Source: Chitinophaga cymbidii (GTDB taxonomy: Bacteria > Bacteroidota > Bacteroidia > Chitinophagales > Chitinophagaceae). Taken from it: a DNA stretch of 64,000 bases. The translations under genes were made by a program, and so were the position numbers. This document shows, in pieces, positions 42,896 to 52,595 of this stretch (its first letter is position 1; each line of letters opens with the position of its first letter). The stretch is taken from NCBI RefSeq assembly GCF_007992715.1, contig NZ_BKAU01000001.1:1550001-1614000 (forward strand), read 5' to 3'. The notes beneath the pieces were generated by a model. The model ran no database searches. It had not been told where the DNA came from and saw only the letters and a list, made by a program, of their open reading frames with translations.

Positions 42896-43597
42896 TTACA
42901 GTCCGCTTAAAGTAATACCGATAGAATACGGCCGCACATCTACGCCTGAGTTGTCTTTGAACAGCGGGTTCAGGTTCACCGCGCCGAAGACGCCGATGTT
43001 GCCGTAACCTACGCGCGCGGTAGCCGCAAAGCGCCAGGGGTTGAAGAACCGCCTGTTCTGTTCCTTGATGATATTCTTTTCACCGCCGAGGGTGTTCTTT
43101 CCTTTGGTATGCGCATTGACCAGCATGCCCACCTTGGCGCCGATCGCCGCTTTAAAGCCTTTATTAGCGTTTTCCGGCACCTGGCGGAAACGGAATTCCA
43201 GCGGGATCTCCAGGTAAGTGGTAGCCACCTTGTACTTGCGGTAAGTTTCGGACCGCTCAAAACGCACAGCAGTGGAGCTGCCATTAGACATATCCAGGAT
43301 ATGGTCTTTCAGGATCACACTGCTTGTGCTGATGCCCAGACCGCCCGCAAAGCTGAATTTGGTGGCTTTGATGGGGAAATCGTACATCAGCGCAATGTTA
43401 AACCCACGGTTCAACCCGAACTTCAAACTGTCAGGCGCCTGCGCCCAACCATCATAAGACAACTGGATCATGAGAAAATCCCGGGAGTAGGAAGCCCGCT
43501 CCTTTGCTTTACCCACGGCTGCTCCAGCTACATTGTCCTGCGCAAAAACACCCACGGAAACCGCGATAAGACCAAGTGTAAAAAGTACTTTTTTCAT
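42896..43597 (-). CDS. Outer-membrane beta-barrel protein (PorT-like)
   Basis: This 233-residue protein has a signal peptide (LIAVSVGVFAQ) and alternating beta-strands typical of an eight-stranded barrel (FNIALMYDFPI, FSFAGGLGIS, YLEIPLEFRFR), ending in PYSIGITLSGL. The role is unknown; the family includes PorT-type and opacity-like barrels. It is a single-gene unit with its own terminator. Confidence 0.85.
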   Translation of the reverse strand: MKKVLFTLGLIAVSVGVFAQDNVAGAAVGKAKERASYSRDFLMIQLSYDGWAQAPDSLKFGLNRGFNIALMYDFPIKATKFSFAGGLGISTSSVILKDHILDMSNGSSTAVRFERSETYRKYKVATTYLEIPLEFRFRQVPENANKGFKAAIGAKVGMLVNAHTKGKNTLGGEKNIIKEQNRRFFNPWRFAATARVGYGNIGVFGAVNLNPLFKDNSGVDVRPYSIGITLSGL

Positions 43598-43845
43598 AAT
43601 ATGTTTAAATGCCTGGCAAAAAGAATATCAGGCAAATTTAATGGAATGTTATAAACCAAAGGGTTAAAATATTGCAAAAATAAATCATGGTAAGCCCACT
43701 GGCCGCCGAATACATAAATTAAGTAACTTGTGCCGCTAGTATTCAGCAACACCAAATCAATCTCGCTATGCGGAACGCCGCCGTTAATCCTGATATGTGA
43801 ATGCTTAATGACATTGCATAGTGCGGTTGCCAATATTTTGTTTGC

Positions 43846-46818
43846 ATGAAAAAATTCAGCGCCCCTGTTCTGACCATCATCCTGGCCACCATTACCGCTA
43901 TCGCCTGGTTCGTTTATCATACCTGGTCTGCGGACGCGCGCCTTGTTTCCAATAAAGCATCTATCAAACATTCTACTGATCTCATCCGGCAGGTAGAGCA
44001 GTTGAACTATACCATGAAAGCGATGGAATCCGCCGTCCGCGCATTCGTGATCACCGGCGACACCGGCTTTTTGTACCAGGACGAATATATGGAAGCGCAA
44101 TTGCGGGCGCCCATGCAAAACCTGCTGATCCTGGAACGGCAGGACCCCCTGCAGGTGCAGCGCATGGATAACCTGAAGACCGCCGTGCTGAAGAAGATGT
44201 CTTACTTCCGCTACCTGATCCGCGCCGCCCGCGAAGCGCCGGTGGTGGCGGGCGCCATGATCCAGACGAAAAACGGCGCAATGGTTACGGACGATGTGGA
44301 AAAGCTCAGTTACCAGATCATACAAACAGAACGCCACAAAGTCAACACCCGCCTGTCTACCGCCTGGTTCAAACGTATTCCTTTCTTCATGACCCTGCTG
44401 GTGATGCTGTGCTGCTCCGGCTTCATTGCCGGCGCGATCCGGCAGCTGCTCCGGGAAAGGCGCGCGATCCGCTCGGCGGACCTCGACCTTCGCGTCAGCG
44501 AAAGCAAATACCGCCGGCTGGTGGAAGGATCGGGCGTAACCATCTTCACCACCAACCGCGGCGGCTACTTCACCTATGTCAGCAGCAAGGCGTACGACCT
44601 CACGGGCTATACGCCGGAAGAGCTGATGAACAAGCCCTACTCGATGCTGATCGATCCGGCGCAGCAAAAGGAACTGCAAACATTCTATGAAAAGCAGGCT
44701 TATGAAGGGCCGGCAGAAACAACTTATGAATTCGCCATCGTTCACAAGAATGGTGAAAGAAAATGGGTGGAGCAGCAAGTGGTACTACAGCGGCACAAAG
44801 GCATTTTCTCCGGCTACCAGTGCGTGGTGAAAGACATCCATCACCGCAAAATGATACAGCAGGAACTGGAGCATACACAGAACGAGATCAACATCCTCCA
44901 TCAGCGGCTGCATTCCATCCTCCAGAATTCCCCGGCGCTCATTTATATCAAAGACCTGCATGGCCGCTACCTCCTTGTGAACAACCGCTTCCAGGAAGCC
45001 ACCGGCATCCGCGAGGAGCAGATCATCGGGAGAACGGACAGGGATTTCCCCGCTGTGCTGAAACCGGAGCGCAACCAGGAAAGCGACCGGGAAGTGGCGT
45101 TGTATGAGCAGCCGGTGGAGATGGAAGAAATGATCACCGTTGGCGGAAAGCCGCATTATTATTACGTCACCAAATTCCCGCTGCGCGATCATACGCAAAG
45201 AGTATACGGCATCTGCGGTATTGCCGCGGATATTTCCGACCGCATTGAACATGAGCATGCCATTATGCACGCGCGCAAAAAAGCGGAAAGCGCCAAACGC
45301 ACACAGGAAATATTCATGGCCAACATGAGCCACGAAATACGCACGCCGCTCAACGGCATCATCGGCAGCACCAACCTGCTGCAGCAAACGGACATGCAGC
45401 CGGAGCAGAGAGAATTTGTGAATGACATCAAGGATTCCGCCAGCAACCTGCTGACGATGGTGGATGCGCTGCTGGACTTCTCCCGCATCCGCTCCGGCAA
45501 GCTGGTATTGACGCAGGTGGATTTTGATCCTTGCTACCTCATCCGCAAGATCATCCACCATTACGGCCCGAAAGCCACGGAAAAAGGGCTGCGGCTGACT
45601 TCTGAAGTAGATGACAACATCCGCGAAAACCTGCTCGGTGATCCGCTCCGGCTGAAGCAGGTGCTGGAAAACCTGGTAGACAACGCCATCCGCTTTACAG
45701 ACAGGGGCGCCGTTCATCTCGCGGTGAAGATGGCGGAACAGGATGATGTGAGCGCCACGCTTTCTTTTGAGCTGCGGGACACGGGCATTGGCATACCGGA
45801 ACACCTGCAGCATGAGATATGGGAAGCCTTTGCGCAGGTGCAGAGCGATAATGAGCGCAAGCATGGCGGCGCGGGCCTCGGGTTGACGGTGGCCCGGCAG
45901 CTGGTGAAGCTGCAGCAGGGAGAGATGACGATCGGGAATAACCCGGGCGGCGGCACCATCATCCGTTTTATCATTCCTTTCAAACGCAACCTGTTCAGCC
46001 AGGAACCCGAAGGGCTGCCCACGTCCGCCCGCCATACCGTTCCCCCGCTGGCCGGTAAAAAGATCCTCATCGCGGAAGACAATCACATCAACCAGAAAGT
46101 AGCCAAACGCACCCTCATCCAGGGAGGCGCCGAAGCAGACATTGCGAACAACGGCCTGGAAGCCCTGCGCATGCTGCAGCAACAGGCGTACGACCTGATC
46201 CTGATGGACATCCAGATGCCGGAAATGGACGGCTTCCGCGCCACCCGCCACATCCGCGAAGCCGGATCAGGCATCCCCATCATCGCCATGACGGCCTCCG
46301 CATTGAAAGGCGACCGTGAAAAATGCCTGCTCGCCGGCATGAACGAATACATTTCCAAACCCTTCATCCCCAACCAGCTGTACCAGAAAATACTGGAAGC
46401 GCTCGGCGAAAGACAACCCGCACTCGCCACTTTCAACGGCGCCGATTACGAAGAACAATCCGTGCCCGCCTTTATTGACCTGCATTACCTGCGGGGGATC
46501 GTGGATGACGACAGCGATTACATGCAGGACGTGCTGTGTACTTTCCTGGAAAGAGCTTCCGGCATTTTCGACAATCTTGTGAACAGCGCGCAGCAAAGCG
46601 CCTGGAAAGACGTGTACCGCCATGCCAGCCTGTTGCGCAGCAGCCTGAGCGTAGTGCGCATATTTCCCTTGCTGGACATTATCATGATGATAGAACAACA
46701 GGCGCGCCTCGGGGAGGATACGCACAGTATTCTGCCGAACGTGCACGTCGCGATCAAGATCTATAACGATGCGCAGGAAATATTAAAGAAGGAGATTGAG
46801 CAGATGGAAAAGCGTTAA
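43846..46818 (+). CDS. Hybrid sensor histidine kinase: CHASE3-PAS-PAS-HisKA-HATPase-REC-Hpt
   Basis: This 990-residue phosphorelay protein has two membrane helices (about 8-25 and 180-200) enclosing a CHASE3-like sensor (MKAMESAVRAFVITGDTGFL). PAS domains at about 215-330 and 350-470 follow. Next are HisKA with H496 in MSHEIRTPLNG, the HATPase, a receiver with D788 in LILMDIQMP, and a C-terminal Hpt-like helix bundle with H926 in YRHASLLRSSL. It has no adjacent output regulator, so the phosphate must go to an unlinked receiver. It converges on the DUF4199 gene. Confidence 0.95.
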   Translation: MKKFSAPVLTIILATITAIAWFVYHTWSADARLVSNKASIKHSTDLIRQVEQLNYTMKAMESAVRAFVITGDTGFLYQDEYMEAQLRAPMQNLLILERQDPLQVQRMDNLKTAVLKKMSYFRYLIRAAREAPVVAGAMIQTKNGAMVTDDVEKLSYQIIQTERHKVNTRLSTAWFKRIPFFMTLLVMLCCSGFIAGAIRQLLRERRAIRSADLDLRVSESKYRRLVEGSGVTIFTTNRGGYFTYVSSKAYDLTGYTPEELMNKPYSMLIDPAQQKELQTFYEKQAYEGPAETTYEFAIVHKNGERKWVEQQVVLQRHKGIFSGYQCVVKDIHHRKMIQQELEHTQNEINILHQRLHSILQNSPALIYIKDLHGRYLLVNNRFQEATGIREEQIIGRTDRDFPAVLKPERNQESDREVALYEQPVEMEEMITVGGKPHYYYVTKFPLRDHTQRVYGICGIAADISDRIEHEHAIMHARKKAESAKRTQEIFMANMSHEIRTPLNGIIGSTNLLQQTDMQPEQREFVNDIKDSASNLLTMVDALLDFSRIRSGKLVLTQVDFDPCYLIRKIIHHYGPKATEKGLRLTSEVDDNIRENLLGDPLRLKQVLENLVDNAIRFTDRGAVHLAVKMAEQDDVSATLSFELRDTGIGIPEHLQHEIWEAFAQVQSDNERKHGGAGLGLTVARQLVKLQQGEMTIGNNPGGGTIIRFIIPFKRNLFSQEPEGLPTSARHTVPPLAGKKILIAEDNHINQKVAKRTLIQGGAEADIANNGLEALRMLQQQAYDLILMDIQMPEMDGFRATRHIREAGSGIPIIAMTASALKGDREKCLLAGMNEYISKPFIPNQLYQKILEALGERQPALATFNGADYEEQSVPAFIDLHYLRGIVDDDSDYMQDVLCTFLERASGIFDNLVNSAQQSAWKDVYRHASLLRSSLSVVRIFPLLDIIMMIEQQARLGEDTHSILPNVHVAIKIYNDAQEILKKEIEQMEKR

Positions 46819-46820
46819 TG

Positions 46821-47318
46821 CTACCTCGCCGAGGGCGTTTTCTGGTTTCGCTTCACGGTCACCGCGCCCAGCAAAGCCGCCAGCGCGCCCAATGCGCCGT
46901 TCGTGAAAAACACATTGCTCAGCAGGAATATCCAGAAACCCTTTCTCTTGTCATCACTGTATTCGCTGATATGGCGGCCATCCTGCGAAGGAATGTCTAT
47001 GCCCGTACCGGGCGCCGGTTCTGTTGCCAGGTGGATGATGATACTCGCCGCGGCTACAATGGCGATCACGATGCCCGCCGTGATCAGCCCGACTATAAAA
47101 AGATTGCCAAGCGAGGCGCCGCCGCCCATTACCTTGTTGGCGTGGATAACGGCGATCAGCACACCGATGAACAGTACACCGTTTACAATATAACCGGTCC
47201 ACAGGTCGGAGAACCAGGCGGTCATATAAAATATCAGGGTAAGCAAGATACTTATCACTGAAATGATCGTTGCGTAAATAACGGCCAGGCGGAGGGGAGA
47301 ATGAGTGGTTGCTTGCAT
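46821..47318 (-). CDS. DUF4199-type membrane protein
   Basis: This 165-residue protein has four predicted membrane helices (about 10-33, 40-58, 70-95 and 130-152), with a short polar segment between the third and fourth. The pattern fits DUF4199 of Bacteroidota, whose function is unknown. It is the last gene of the ku-ligD operon, 10 bases after a 51-residue gene. Confidence 0.75.
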   Translation of the reverse strand: MQATTHSPLRLAVIYATIISVISILLTLIFYMTAWFSDLWTGYIVNGVLFIGVLIAVIHANKVMGGGASLGNLFIVGLITAGIVIAIVAAASIIIHLATEPAPGTGIDIPSQDGRHISEYSDDKRKGFWIFLLSNVFFTNGALGALAALLGAVTVKRNQKTPSAR

Positions 47319-47328
47319 ATCCTGTGAT

Positions 47329-47484
47329 TTAAAGTGAATGAATATCTTTTCCGTTCATGATCCGCCGCCGGAAACGGTTCAGCCTGCACTGCAATTGCTG
47401 CAGCCATTCGTCCCGGTGGGGAGATGAAATAACAAAGCCAATAAACATGCCTAGCATCAGGCCATTTCTGAAATGCTTGTTCAT
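47329..47484 (-). CDS. Small membrane-associated protein (51 residues) in the ku-ligD operon
   Basis: The reading frame begins at ATG 47484, six bases after the ligD stop, and ends at TAA 47329-47331. The product begins MNKHFRNGLMLGMFIGFVIS, one hydrophobic helix, followed by a basic amphipathic tail (RLNRFRRRIMNG). This resembles YtxH-type small proteins. Tight spacing on both sides supports it as a real gene; no homologue is asserted. Confidence 0.6.
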   Translation of the reverse strand: MNKHFRNGLMLGMFIGFVISSPHRDEWLQQLQCRLNRFRRRIMNGKDIHSL

Positions 47485-47490
47485 AACTGT

Positions 47491-50130
47491 CTATTTTTTT
47501 AGTACAACGCGGAGATCATTTTTCACTTTGGACATGCCCGCCCACAGGTCGCCATGCTTTTCAAGGCGCTGCATTGTATTGCCGATGTGAAAATTTTTGA
47601 TGTCCAGCTTTGCATTGACTTCTTTCCATTGCAGGGGTGTGGACACGGTAGCGCCGGGGCGCGGGCGGGCGGAGTAAGGCGCGGCAACCGTTTGCCCGCG
47701 GCTGTTCTGCAGGAAATCGATATACACTTTTTTCTGCCGCTTCGACTTTGCGCGCACCACGCTGGTTAAATCCGGCAGCTTCGCATGGGCTTCCTTTGCA
47801 ATGAACTCCGCAAAGAGCCGGCAGGTTTCATATTCATATTTTGCGCCGGTGGGTATGTAGATGTGCATGCCGCTGGCGCCGGAGGTTTTTGCGAATGACT
47901 CAATGCCGTAGCCTTCCAGTATTTCGTGCACCACATTGGCGGTGTCTACCACATGCCGGAACGCGATGTCTTCCGGGTCCAGGTCTATGACGATGTAATC
48001 CGGGTGATCGGGTTTGGAGATGCGGGACAGCCAGGGATTGATCTCTATGCAGCCGAGGTTGGCCATGTAGATCAGCGTGGCGGTGTTGTTGCAAATGAGA
48101 TAATCCACCTCCTTGCCGGTGGATTCCGCCAGCACCGGCGTTGTTTTCAGCCAGGAGGGAATGGTTTCCGTGTCCAGGTCCTTCTGGTAAAAGCTCATGC
48201 CGTTGATGCCGTTCGGGTAGCGGTGCAGCGACTGCGGCCGGTCTTTCAGATATGGCAGCATATGATCCGCTACCGACAAATAGTAATCGATGAGCTGGCC
48301 TTTGGTGATCTTTTCCTTTGGCCAGTATATTTTCTGTTGATTGGTGAGGGCAACGGACTGGTTGTTGAGGCGGAGGCTGCGTTCGCTGGTCCCGGCTGCG
48401 TTCTTTCCTTCCTTCGCGGCGCCTTTGGCGGAAGGCTTCGCTTTACGCTTTGCAGACGCAGGCGCCTTAGCGCTTTTAGCAGCCGCCTTCGGTGTTCTTG
48501 CCTTTGTACCGGTAACCATATTCAAATCTTTTGGTAATTCCTTCTTCACTTCCTTCGCCGGCTTGTCGTCGCGCATGGCTACGAATATCGGCTGCCGGAA
48601 AATGCCTTCGCCCGTCCATTCCGAGAACTTCACTTCACACACCAGCTTTGGTTCCACCCAGTTCACCGGCATATTCGTTTTGACCTTTTCGCTGAACGGC
48701 GATGTATCGCGCCGGTAGGGCTGCAGGCGTTCGTACATATCTTTCAGCGACTGGTGATTGAAGCCGCCCCCGCAATGCCCTACATACCGCAGCCTGCCAT
48801 CTTCATACACGCCAAGTATCAGCGCGCCCATTTTCTTCCTGCTTCCCCGCGGCTCGGTGTAACCGCAGATGATGGCCTCCTGCCGGTTGAGCACCTTGAT
48901 CTTGAGCCAATTCAGGCTGCGGGCGCCTTCCACATAATTGCTTTCTCCGTTCTTCGCTATAATCCCTTCCCATCCCGCTTTGGCAGCATCTTCAAACAGT
49001 TTCATCCCCTTGTCCGTATGCGCTGAATATTTCACCACCGGGTCTTTCAACTGCTTTACGATCTCCTGCAACAATGCCTTCCGTTCCAGTAACGTCAAAT
49101 CTTCCAGGTCATGGCCATCCAGGTGAAGCAGGTCGAATACCTGGTAGGTGAGTTTTCCTTTCCGGGTGGTCTTGTAATTCTGCAGGGCCTGGAAGTCCGA
49201 CCGGCCGTTGGTTCCCAGCACTACCACCTCACCGTCCAGCACCACATTATGCGGAATTTTCTCTACGGCGTTTACCACCGTTTTGTATACTTCATCGAAG
49301 GAAAGGCGGTTCCGGGAATACAGGGAAGCCTTTCCGTTTTTCACATTGGCGATGGCGCGGTAGCCGTCCCACTTGGTTTCATAGACCCATCCTTCGCGTT
49401 CGAAAGGTTCATCTACGAGGGTGGTGAGCATGGGGCTGTAGAACTCCTTCATCTGCTCATCGCCGGACTTTTTTTTTGACGCTGTTTTAGCCGGTGCAGC
49501 TTTTTTCTTCGCTGGCGCAGACGCACGTTTACTGGCCGTGCCTTTCTTTTCCGCTGCCTTATTATTCGCTGTACCTTTCAGTTTATCTTTAACGCGCTTC
49601 GGCGTGTAATCCTCACTGTTATATTCATCTTTCGCATAGCGGTCGCGGTGCTTGATGAGCAGCCAGGTATTTTCCTCCCGCCCTTTCATCTTCACCAGCG
49701 CAAACTCACCCTTCAGCTTTTTGCCGTGCAGCACTACTTTCAGGCTGCCCGCCTTCCATTCCTTCAGCGCCTGCCTGTCAAAATCATTGCCTTTATCATC
49801 CAGCAATTCATACGTGCCCTTGTCCCATATGTACACATAGCCGGCGCCGTAGTTCCCCGGCGGTATCTCTCCTTCAAAGTCTTTGTAATCGTACGGATGA
49901 TCTTCCACTTCCATCGCCAGGCGTTTATCCTGCGGGTTCAGCGAAGGGCCTTTCGGCACGGCCCAGCTTTTCAGGGCGCCGTTCATTTCCAGCCGGAAAT
50001 CGTAATGCAGGCGGGAAGCGTGGTGCCGCTGTATCACGAAAATATGTTCGTCCGTTTTCTTCTTCCGTGAACTTTTCGGTTCGGCCGTCTTTTTAAAATC
50101 CCGTTTCTTGTTGTAGGCAGTCAAGCTCAT
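47491..50130 (-). CDS. ligD: Multifunctional non-homologous end-joining DNA ligase LigD
   Basis: This 879-residue enzyme repairs double-strand breaks with Ku. The order is phosphoesterase (about 28-180, HYDFRLEMNGALKSWAVPKG), ATP-dependent ligase (about 225-535, nucleophile K253 in ETKWDGYR) and primase-type polymerase (about 590-870, IDLDPED). Two Lys/Ala-rich linkers (about 187-225 and 540-583) resembling histone H1 tails join the domains. It overlaps ku by four bases and is followed by two small membrane-protein genes. Confidence 0.97.
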   Translation of the reverse strand: MSLTAYNKKRDFKKTAEPKSSRKKKTDEHIFVIQRHHASRLHYDFRLEMNGALKSWAVPKGPSLNPQDKRLAMEVEDHPYDYKDFEGEIPPGNYGAGYVYIWDKGTYELLDDKGNDFDRQALKEWKAGSLKVVLHGKKLKGEFALVKMKGREENTWLLIKHRDRYAKDEYNSEDYTPKRVKDKLKGTANNKAAEKKGTASKRASAPAKKKAAPAKTASKKKSGDEQMKEFYSPMLTTLVDEPFEREGWVYETKWDGYRAIANVKNGKASLYSRNRLSFDEVYKTVVNAVEKIPHNVVLDGEVVVLGTNGRSDFQALQNYKTTRKGKLTYQVFDLLHLDGHDLEDLTLLERKALLQEIVKQLKDPVVKYSAHTDKGMKLFEDAAKAGWEGIIAKNGESNYVEGARSLNWLKIKVLNRQEAIICGYTEPRGSRKKMGALILGVYEDGRLRYVGHCGGGFNHQSLKDMYERLQPYRRDTSPFSEKVKTNMPVNWVEPKLVCEVKFSEWTGEGIFRQPIFVAMRDDKPAKEVKKELPKDLNMVTGTKARTPKAAAKSAKAPASAKRKAKPSAKGAAKEGKNAAGTSERSLRLNNQSVALTNQQKIYWPKEKITKGQLIDYYLSVADHMLPYLKDRPQSLHRYPNGINGMSFYQKDLDTETIPSWLKTTPVLAESTGKEVDYLICNNTATLIYMANLGCIEINPWLSRISKPDHPDYIVIDLDPEDIAFRHVVDTANVVHEILEGYGIESFAKTSGASGMHIYIPTGAKYEYETCRLFAEFIAKEAHAKLPDLTSVVRAKSKRQKKVYIDFLQNSRGQTVAAPYSARPRPGATVSTPLQWKEVNAKLDIKNFHIGNTMQRLEKHGDLWAGMSKVKNDLRVVLKK

Positions 50131-50900
50131 GATACCCGTTTTTTATTGCCCAGGCTGGCCTTCAGCTGTTCAAAGAGGTCAGTGCTCTTGGTGTGCACCA
50201 CTTTCATCTTGCGCACTTTCGGCTGCTTGCCGGAGGCTTTGGCTTTGATGATCTTCATCAGTTCGTTCCTGTATTCATCTTTATAAGCGGTGATATCAAA
50301 CGGCTCCGACCATTGTTCCACGAGCTTCGCGGCCATGTCTATCTCCTTCTTCGATATCTTTGTATTGGAAGGAAGGGTAAGGTCGTCCGGCTCGCGGATC
50401 TCTTCCGCAAAGCGCAGGCGGTGCAGCATCAGGTAGTTGTCTTTTGGCCGTATCAGGGCCAGGCTGGCCTGGGAGCGCAGCACGAACAGGCTTACGCCCA
50501 CCTTCCCGGTTTTCTCCAAAGTGCGCAGCAGCAGCTCGTACGCTTTACCGCCGCTTTTCTGCGGCTCGATGAAATAGGCCGTTTCGAAATAAAGGGCGTC
50601 GATCTCTGTTGTTTCCACGAAGGTGGATATTTCTATGATCTTGCTCTTCTCCGGACTGGCGGCCTCAAAGTCCGCTTCGTCCAGTACGATATATTCATCA
50701 TTATAATTGTATGCCTTTACGATATTCTCCCAGGCCACTTCCTTGCCGGTGCGCTCATTGATACGCTGGAAGCGGATGTGGGAATGGTCTTTCTTGTCCA
50801 GCATGTCCAGGTCCAGACGGCTTTCCTGGATAGCGCTGTACAATTTAACGGGGATGTTCACCAGCCCGAAGCCGATGCTGCCGGTCCATATTGCTCTCAT
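50127..50900 (-). CDS. ku: Ku DNA end-binding protein
   Basis: This 257-residue homodimeric ring protein binds broken DNA ends and recruits LigD. It begins MRAIWTGSIGFGLVNIPVKL, the hallmark of bacterial Ku, and contains the core motifs (YIVLDEADFE, YFIEPQKSGGKAYELL, RLRFAEEIREP). A short basic C-terminal tail ends in GNKKRVS. It is the first gene of the operon. Confidence 0.97.
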   Translation of the reverse strand: MRAIWTGSIGFGLVNIPVKLYSAIQESRLDLDMLDKKDHSHIRFQRINERTGKEVAWENIVKAYNYNDEYIVLDEADFEAASPEKSKIIEISTFVETTEIDALYFETAYFIEPQKSGGKAYELLLRTLEKTGKVGVSLFVLRSQASLALIRPKDNYLMLHRLRFAEEIREPDDLTLPSNTKISKKEIDMAAKLVEQWSEPFDITAYKDEYRNELMKIIKAKASGKQPKVRKMKVVHTKSTDLFEQLKASLGNKKRVS

Positions 50901-50950
50901 GCGGATGTGATTTTATATCCTTTTGAACAACAATGATTATACCAGCAGGC

Positions 50951-50982
50951 GCAAAAAAAAACCGTCCCGTAGAACGGGACGG
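50951..50982 (-). terminator. Leftward intrinsic terminator upstream of ku
   Basis: CCGTCCCG (50962-50969) pairs with CGGGACGG (50975-50982). On the minus strand the stem is followed by nine T residues. No leftward gene precedes it (51132 starts rightward), so it may end a short RNA from 51000-51120 or insulate ku. Confidence 0.6.
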
Positions 50983-51131
50983 ACATCATCCTTATAAATA
51001 TGCATAACTATGGGGGAATAGTGTCGGAATACGAAGGTTAAAGTTTCTGTAAGAATATGTTTCAATAATTAAGCCACAAATCGGTGGCATGCCTTTTGGA
51101 TTTTATACTGCTGTACTAAAACACTCTTTTT

Positions 51132-51500
51132 ATGGAAAATCCAACACCAGATAAACCCGGCGAAATGAACACCTTGTCCCAGATACTGGCCAAGTTGCAT
51201 TCGAAAGGGTACGACAACGAGTTCAAAATGTCTGACCACGGCAGGATGCAACCTGCAAGCGGTGATCAGATCTATGATCCGGAGGACCTGAAGGTCATCA
51301 AGACTTACCGGTTTGAAGGTGAATCTGATCCGTCCGACAACTCGGTATTATACCTGCTGGAAGACAAAGAAGGCAACATAGGGTATGTTATGGACGCATA
51401 TGGCATGTACACCTCGCATGACGAATCGGGATTTGATGACTTCATGCAGAAAGTTCCTGTAGAAGACAGGGAGGAACAGATCATTTTTGGTGGTCTGTAG
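51132..51500 (+). CDS. Small acidic protein of unknown function
   Basis: This 122-residue soluble protein (LSQILAKLHSKGYDNEFKMS, DLKVIKTYRFEGESDPSDNS, VLYLLEDKEGNIGYVMDAYG) resembles small Bacteroidota proteins often mislabelled as phosphoribosylpyrophosphate synthetase. No catalytic motif is seen. A strong terminator follows. It lies among stress-response genes. Confidence 0.75.
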   Translation: MENPTPDKPGEMNTLSQILAKLHSKGYDNEFKMSDHGRMQPASGDQIYDPEDLKVIKTYRFEGESDPSDNSVLYLLEDKEGNIGYVMDAYGMYTSHDESGFDDFMQKVPVEDREEQIIFGGL

Positions 51501-51521
51501 TTGTGAGGACAGGTGAACAGA

Positions 51522-51557
51522 AGTAGAGATGCAATAGCTGCATCTCTACTTTTTTTT
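51522..51557 (+). terminator. Intrinsic terminator
   Basis: AGTAGAGATGCA (51522-51533) pairs perfectly with TGCATCTCTACT (51539-51550) and is followed by TTTTTTTT. It ends the 51132 gene and overlaps the stop end of the topoisomerase gene on the other strand. Confidence 0.85.
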
Positions 51558-52595
51558 ATGCTGGTCGCGGAGGATCTTCATCAGTACCTTTTCGTCTGTT
51601 CCGGCGGCGGTATAATTTTTCAGCGAATCGCTTTCATACAGCTGGATGAGGCAGGGATGAACGTAGTATTTTCTACACACTGCGCGGGTATTCCCCAGTT
51701 TTTCCGCCACACGGTCGATCACGTCCACCACATTTTTCTTTCGCTGCGCCTGTGTTTCGCAGGTTTCACAGCCGGCGAGCAGGTGCAGGGCATGCAGGGT
51801 GCCCGCCCAGGTACGGAAATCCTTGCAGGTAAATTCTTCGTTCGTGCAGGCTTTGAGATATTCGTTCACTTCCCCGGAATCGAGGCTGCGCACTTCATCC
51901 GCTTCGTAATACTGGAAAAGCTCCTGCCCGGGGATGTCGCGCACTTTTTTCAGGAGCCGGGCCAGTGATGCGTGGCGCAGCGCGATCTTCTGCACGACGC
52001 CTTTCTTTCCGCGGAATTTAAAGAACACTTCGTTGCCATTGATCTTTACATGGCTGTTATGCAGGGTGGTGAGGCCGTAGGAGTGATATTTCTTTTCATA
52101 GGCGGCGTTGCCTACGCGCATCAGTGTTTCTTCCATCACCCGCAATGCGATGGCGATAACGCGGGGTTTGTCCAGCGTTTTTCTGCGGAGGTCTTTATTG
52201 ATCTGTTTACGGATGCGGGGCAGCATTTTCCCGAACTGCAGCAGGCGGTAATATTTTGTTTCATTGCGCACGGCGGCCCAGCGGGCGTGATAACGGTACT
52301 GCCGGCGGCCCAGGGCATCGATCCCCGTTGCCTGCAGGTGGCCGTTCTCGTACGGGCATATCCACACGTTTTCCCAGGCGGGCGGCAGCACGAGTTTGCG
52401 GATGCGTTCCAGCACCGCTTCGTCCATGATCTTTTTACCGGAAGCATCCAGGTAATACATGCCCTTCCCGTTTTTCATGCGGGTATATCCCCTGCCGGCA
52501 GCGGACACATAACGCAGCTTCACCGCCTGCGCCACGGTAACGGGATCGGCGGCCACGGCAAGCGCCGGCTCAGCCATTGACAATTTCTCCTCCAT
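51546..52595 (-). CDS. DNA topoisomerase IB
   Basis: This 349-residue poxvirus-like type IB enzyme relaxes supercoils through a 3'-phosphotyrosine. Catalytic elements visible are RVGNAAYEKKYHSYGLTTL, KFRGKKG (basic residues), DFRTWAGT and the nucleophile Y311 in CRKYYVHP. Its start overlaps the end of the SDR gene by 26 bases; an internal ATG at 52577 would reduce the overlap to 8. Together they form part of a leftward stress operon. Confidence 0.95.
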   Translation of the reverse strand: MEEKLSMAEPALAVAADPVTVAQAVKLRYVSAAGRGYTRMKNGKGMYYLDASGKKIMDEAVLERIRKLVLPPAWENVWICPYENGHLQATGIDALGRRQYRYHARWAAVRNETKYYRLLQFGKMLPRIRKQINKDLRRKTLDKPRVIAIALRVMEETLMRVGNAAYEKKYHSYGLTTLHNSHVKINGNEVFFKFRGKKGVVQKIALRHASLARLLKKVRDIPGQELFQYYEADEVRSLDSGEVNEYLKACTNEEFTCKDFRTWAGTLHALHLLAGCETCETQAQRKKNVVDVIDRVAEKLGNTRAVCRKYYVHPCLIQLYESDSLKNYTAAGTDEKVLMKILRDQHKKK

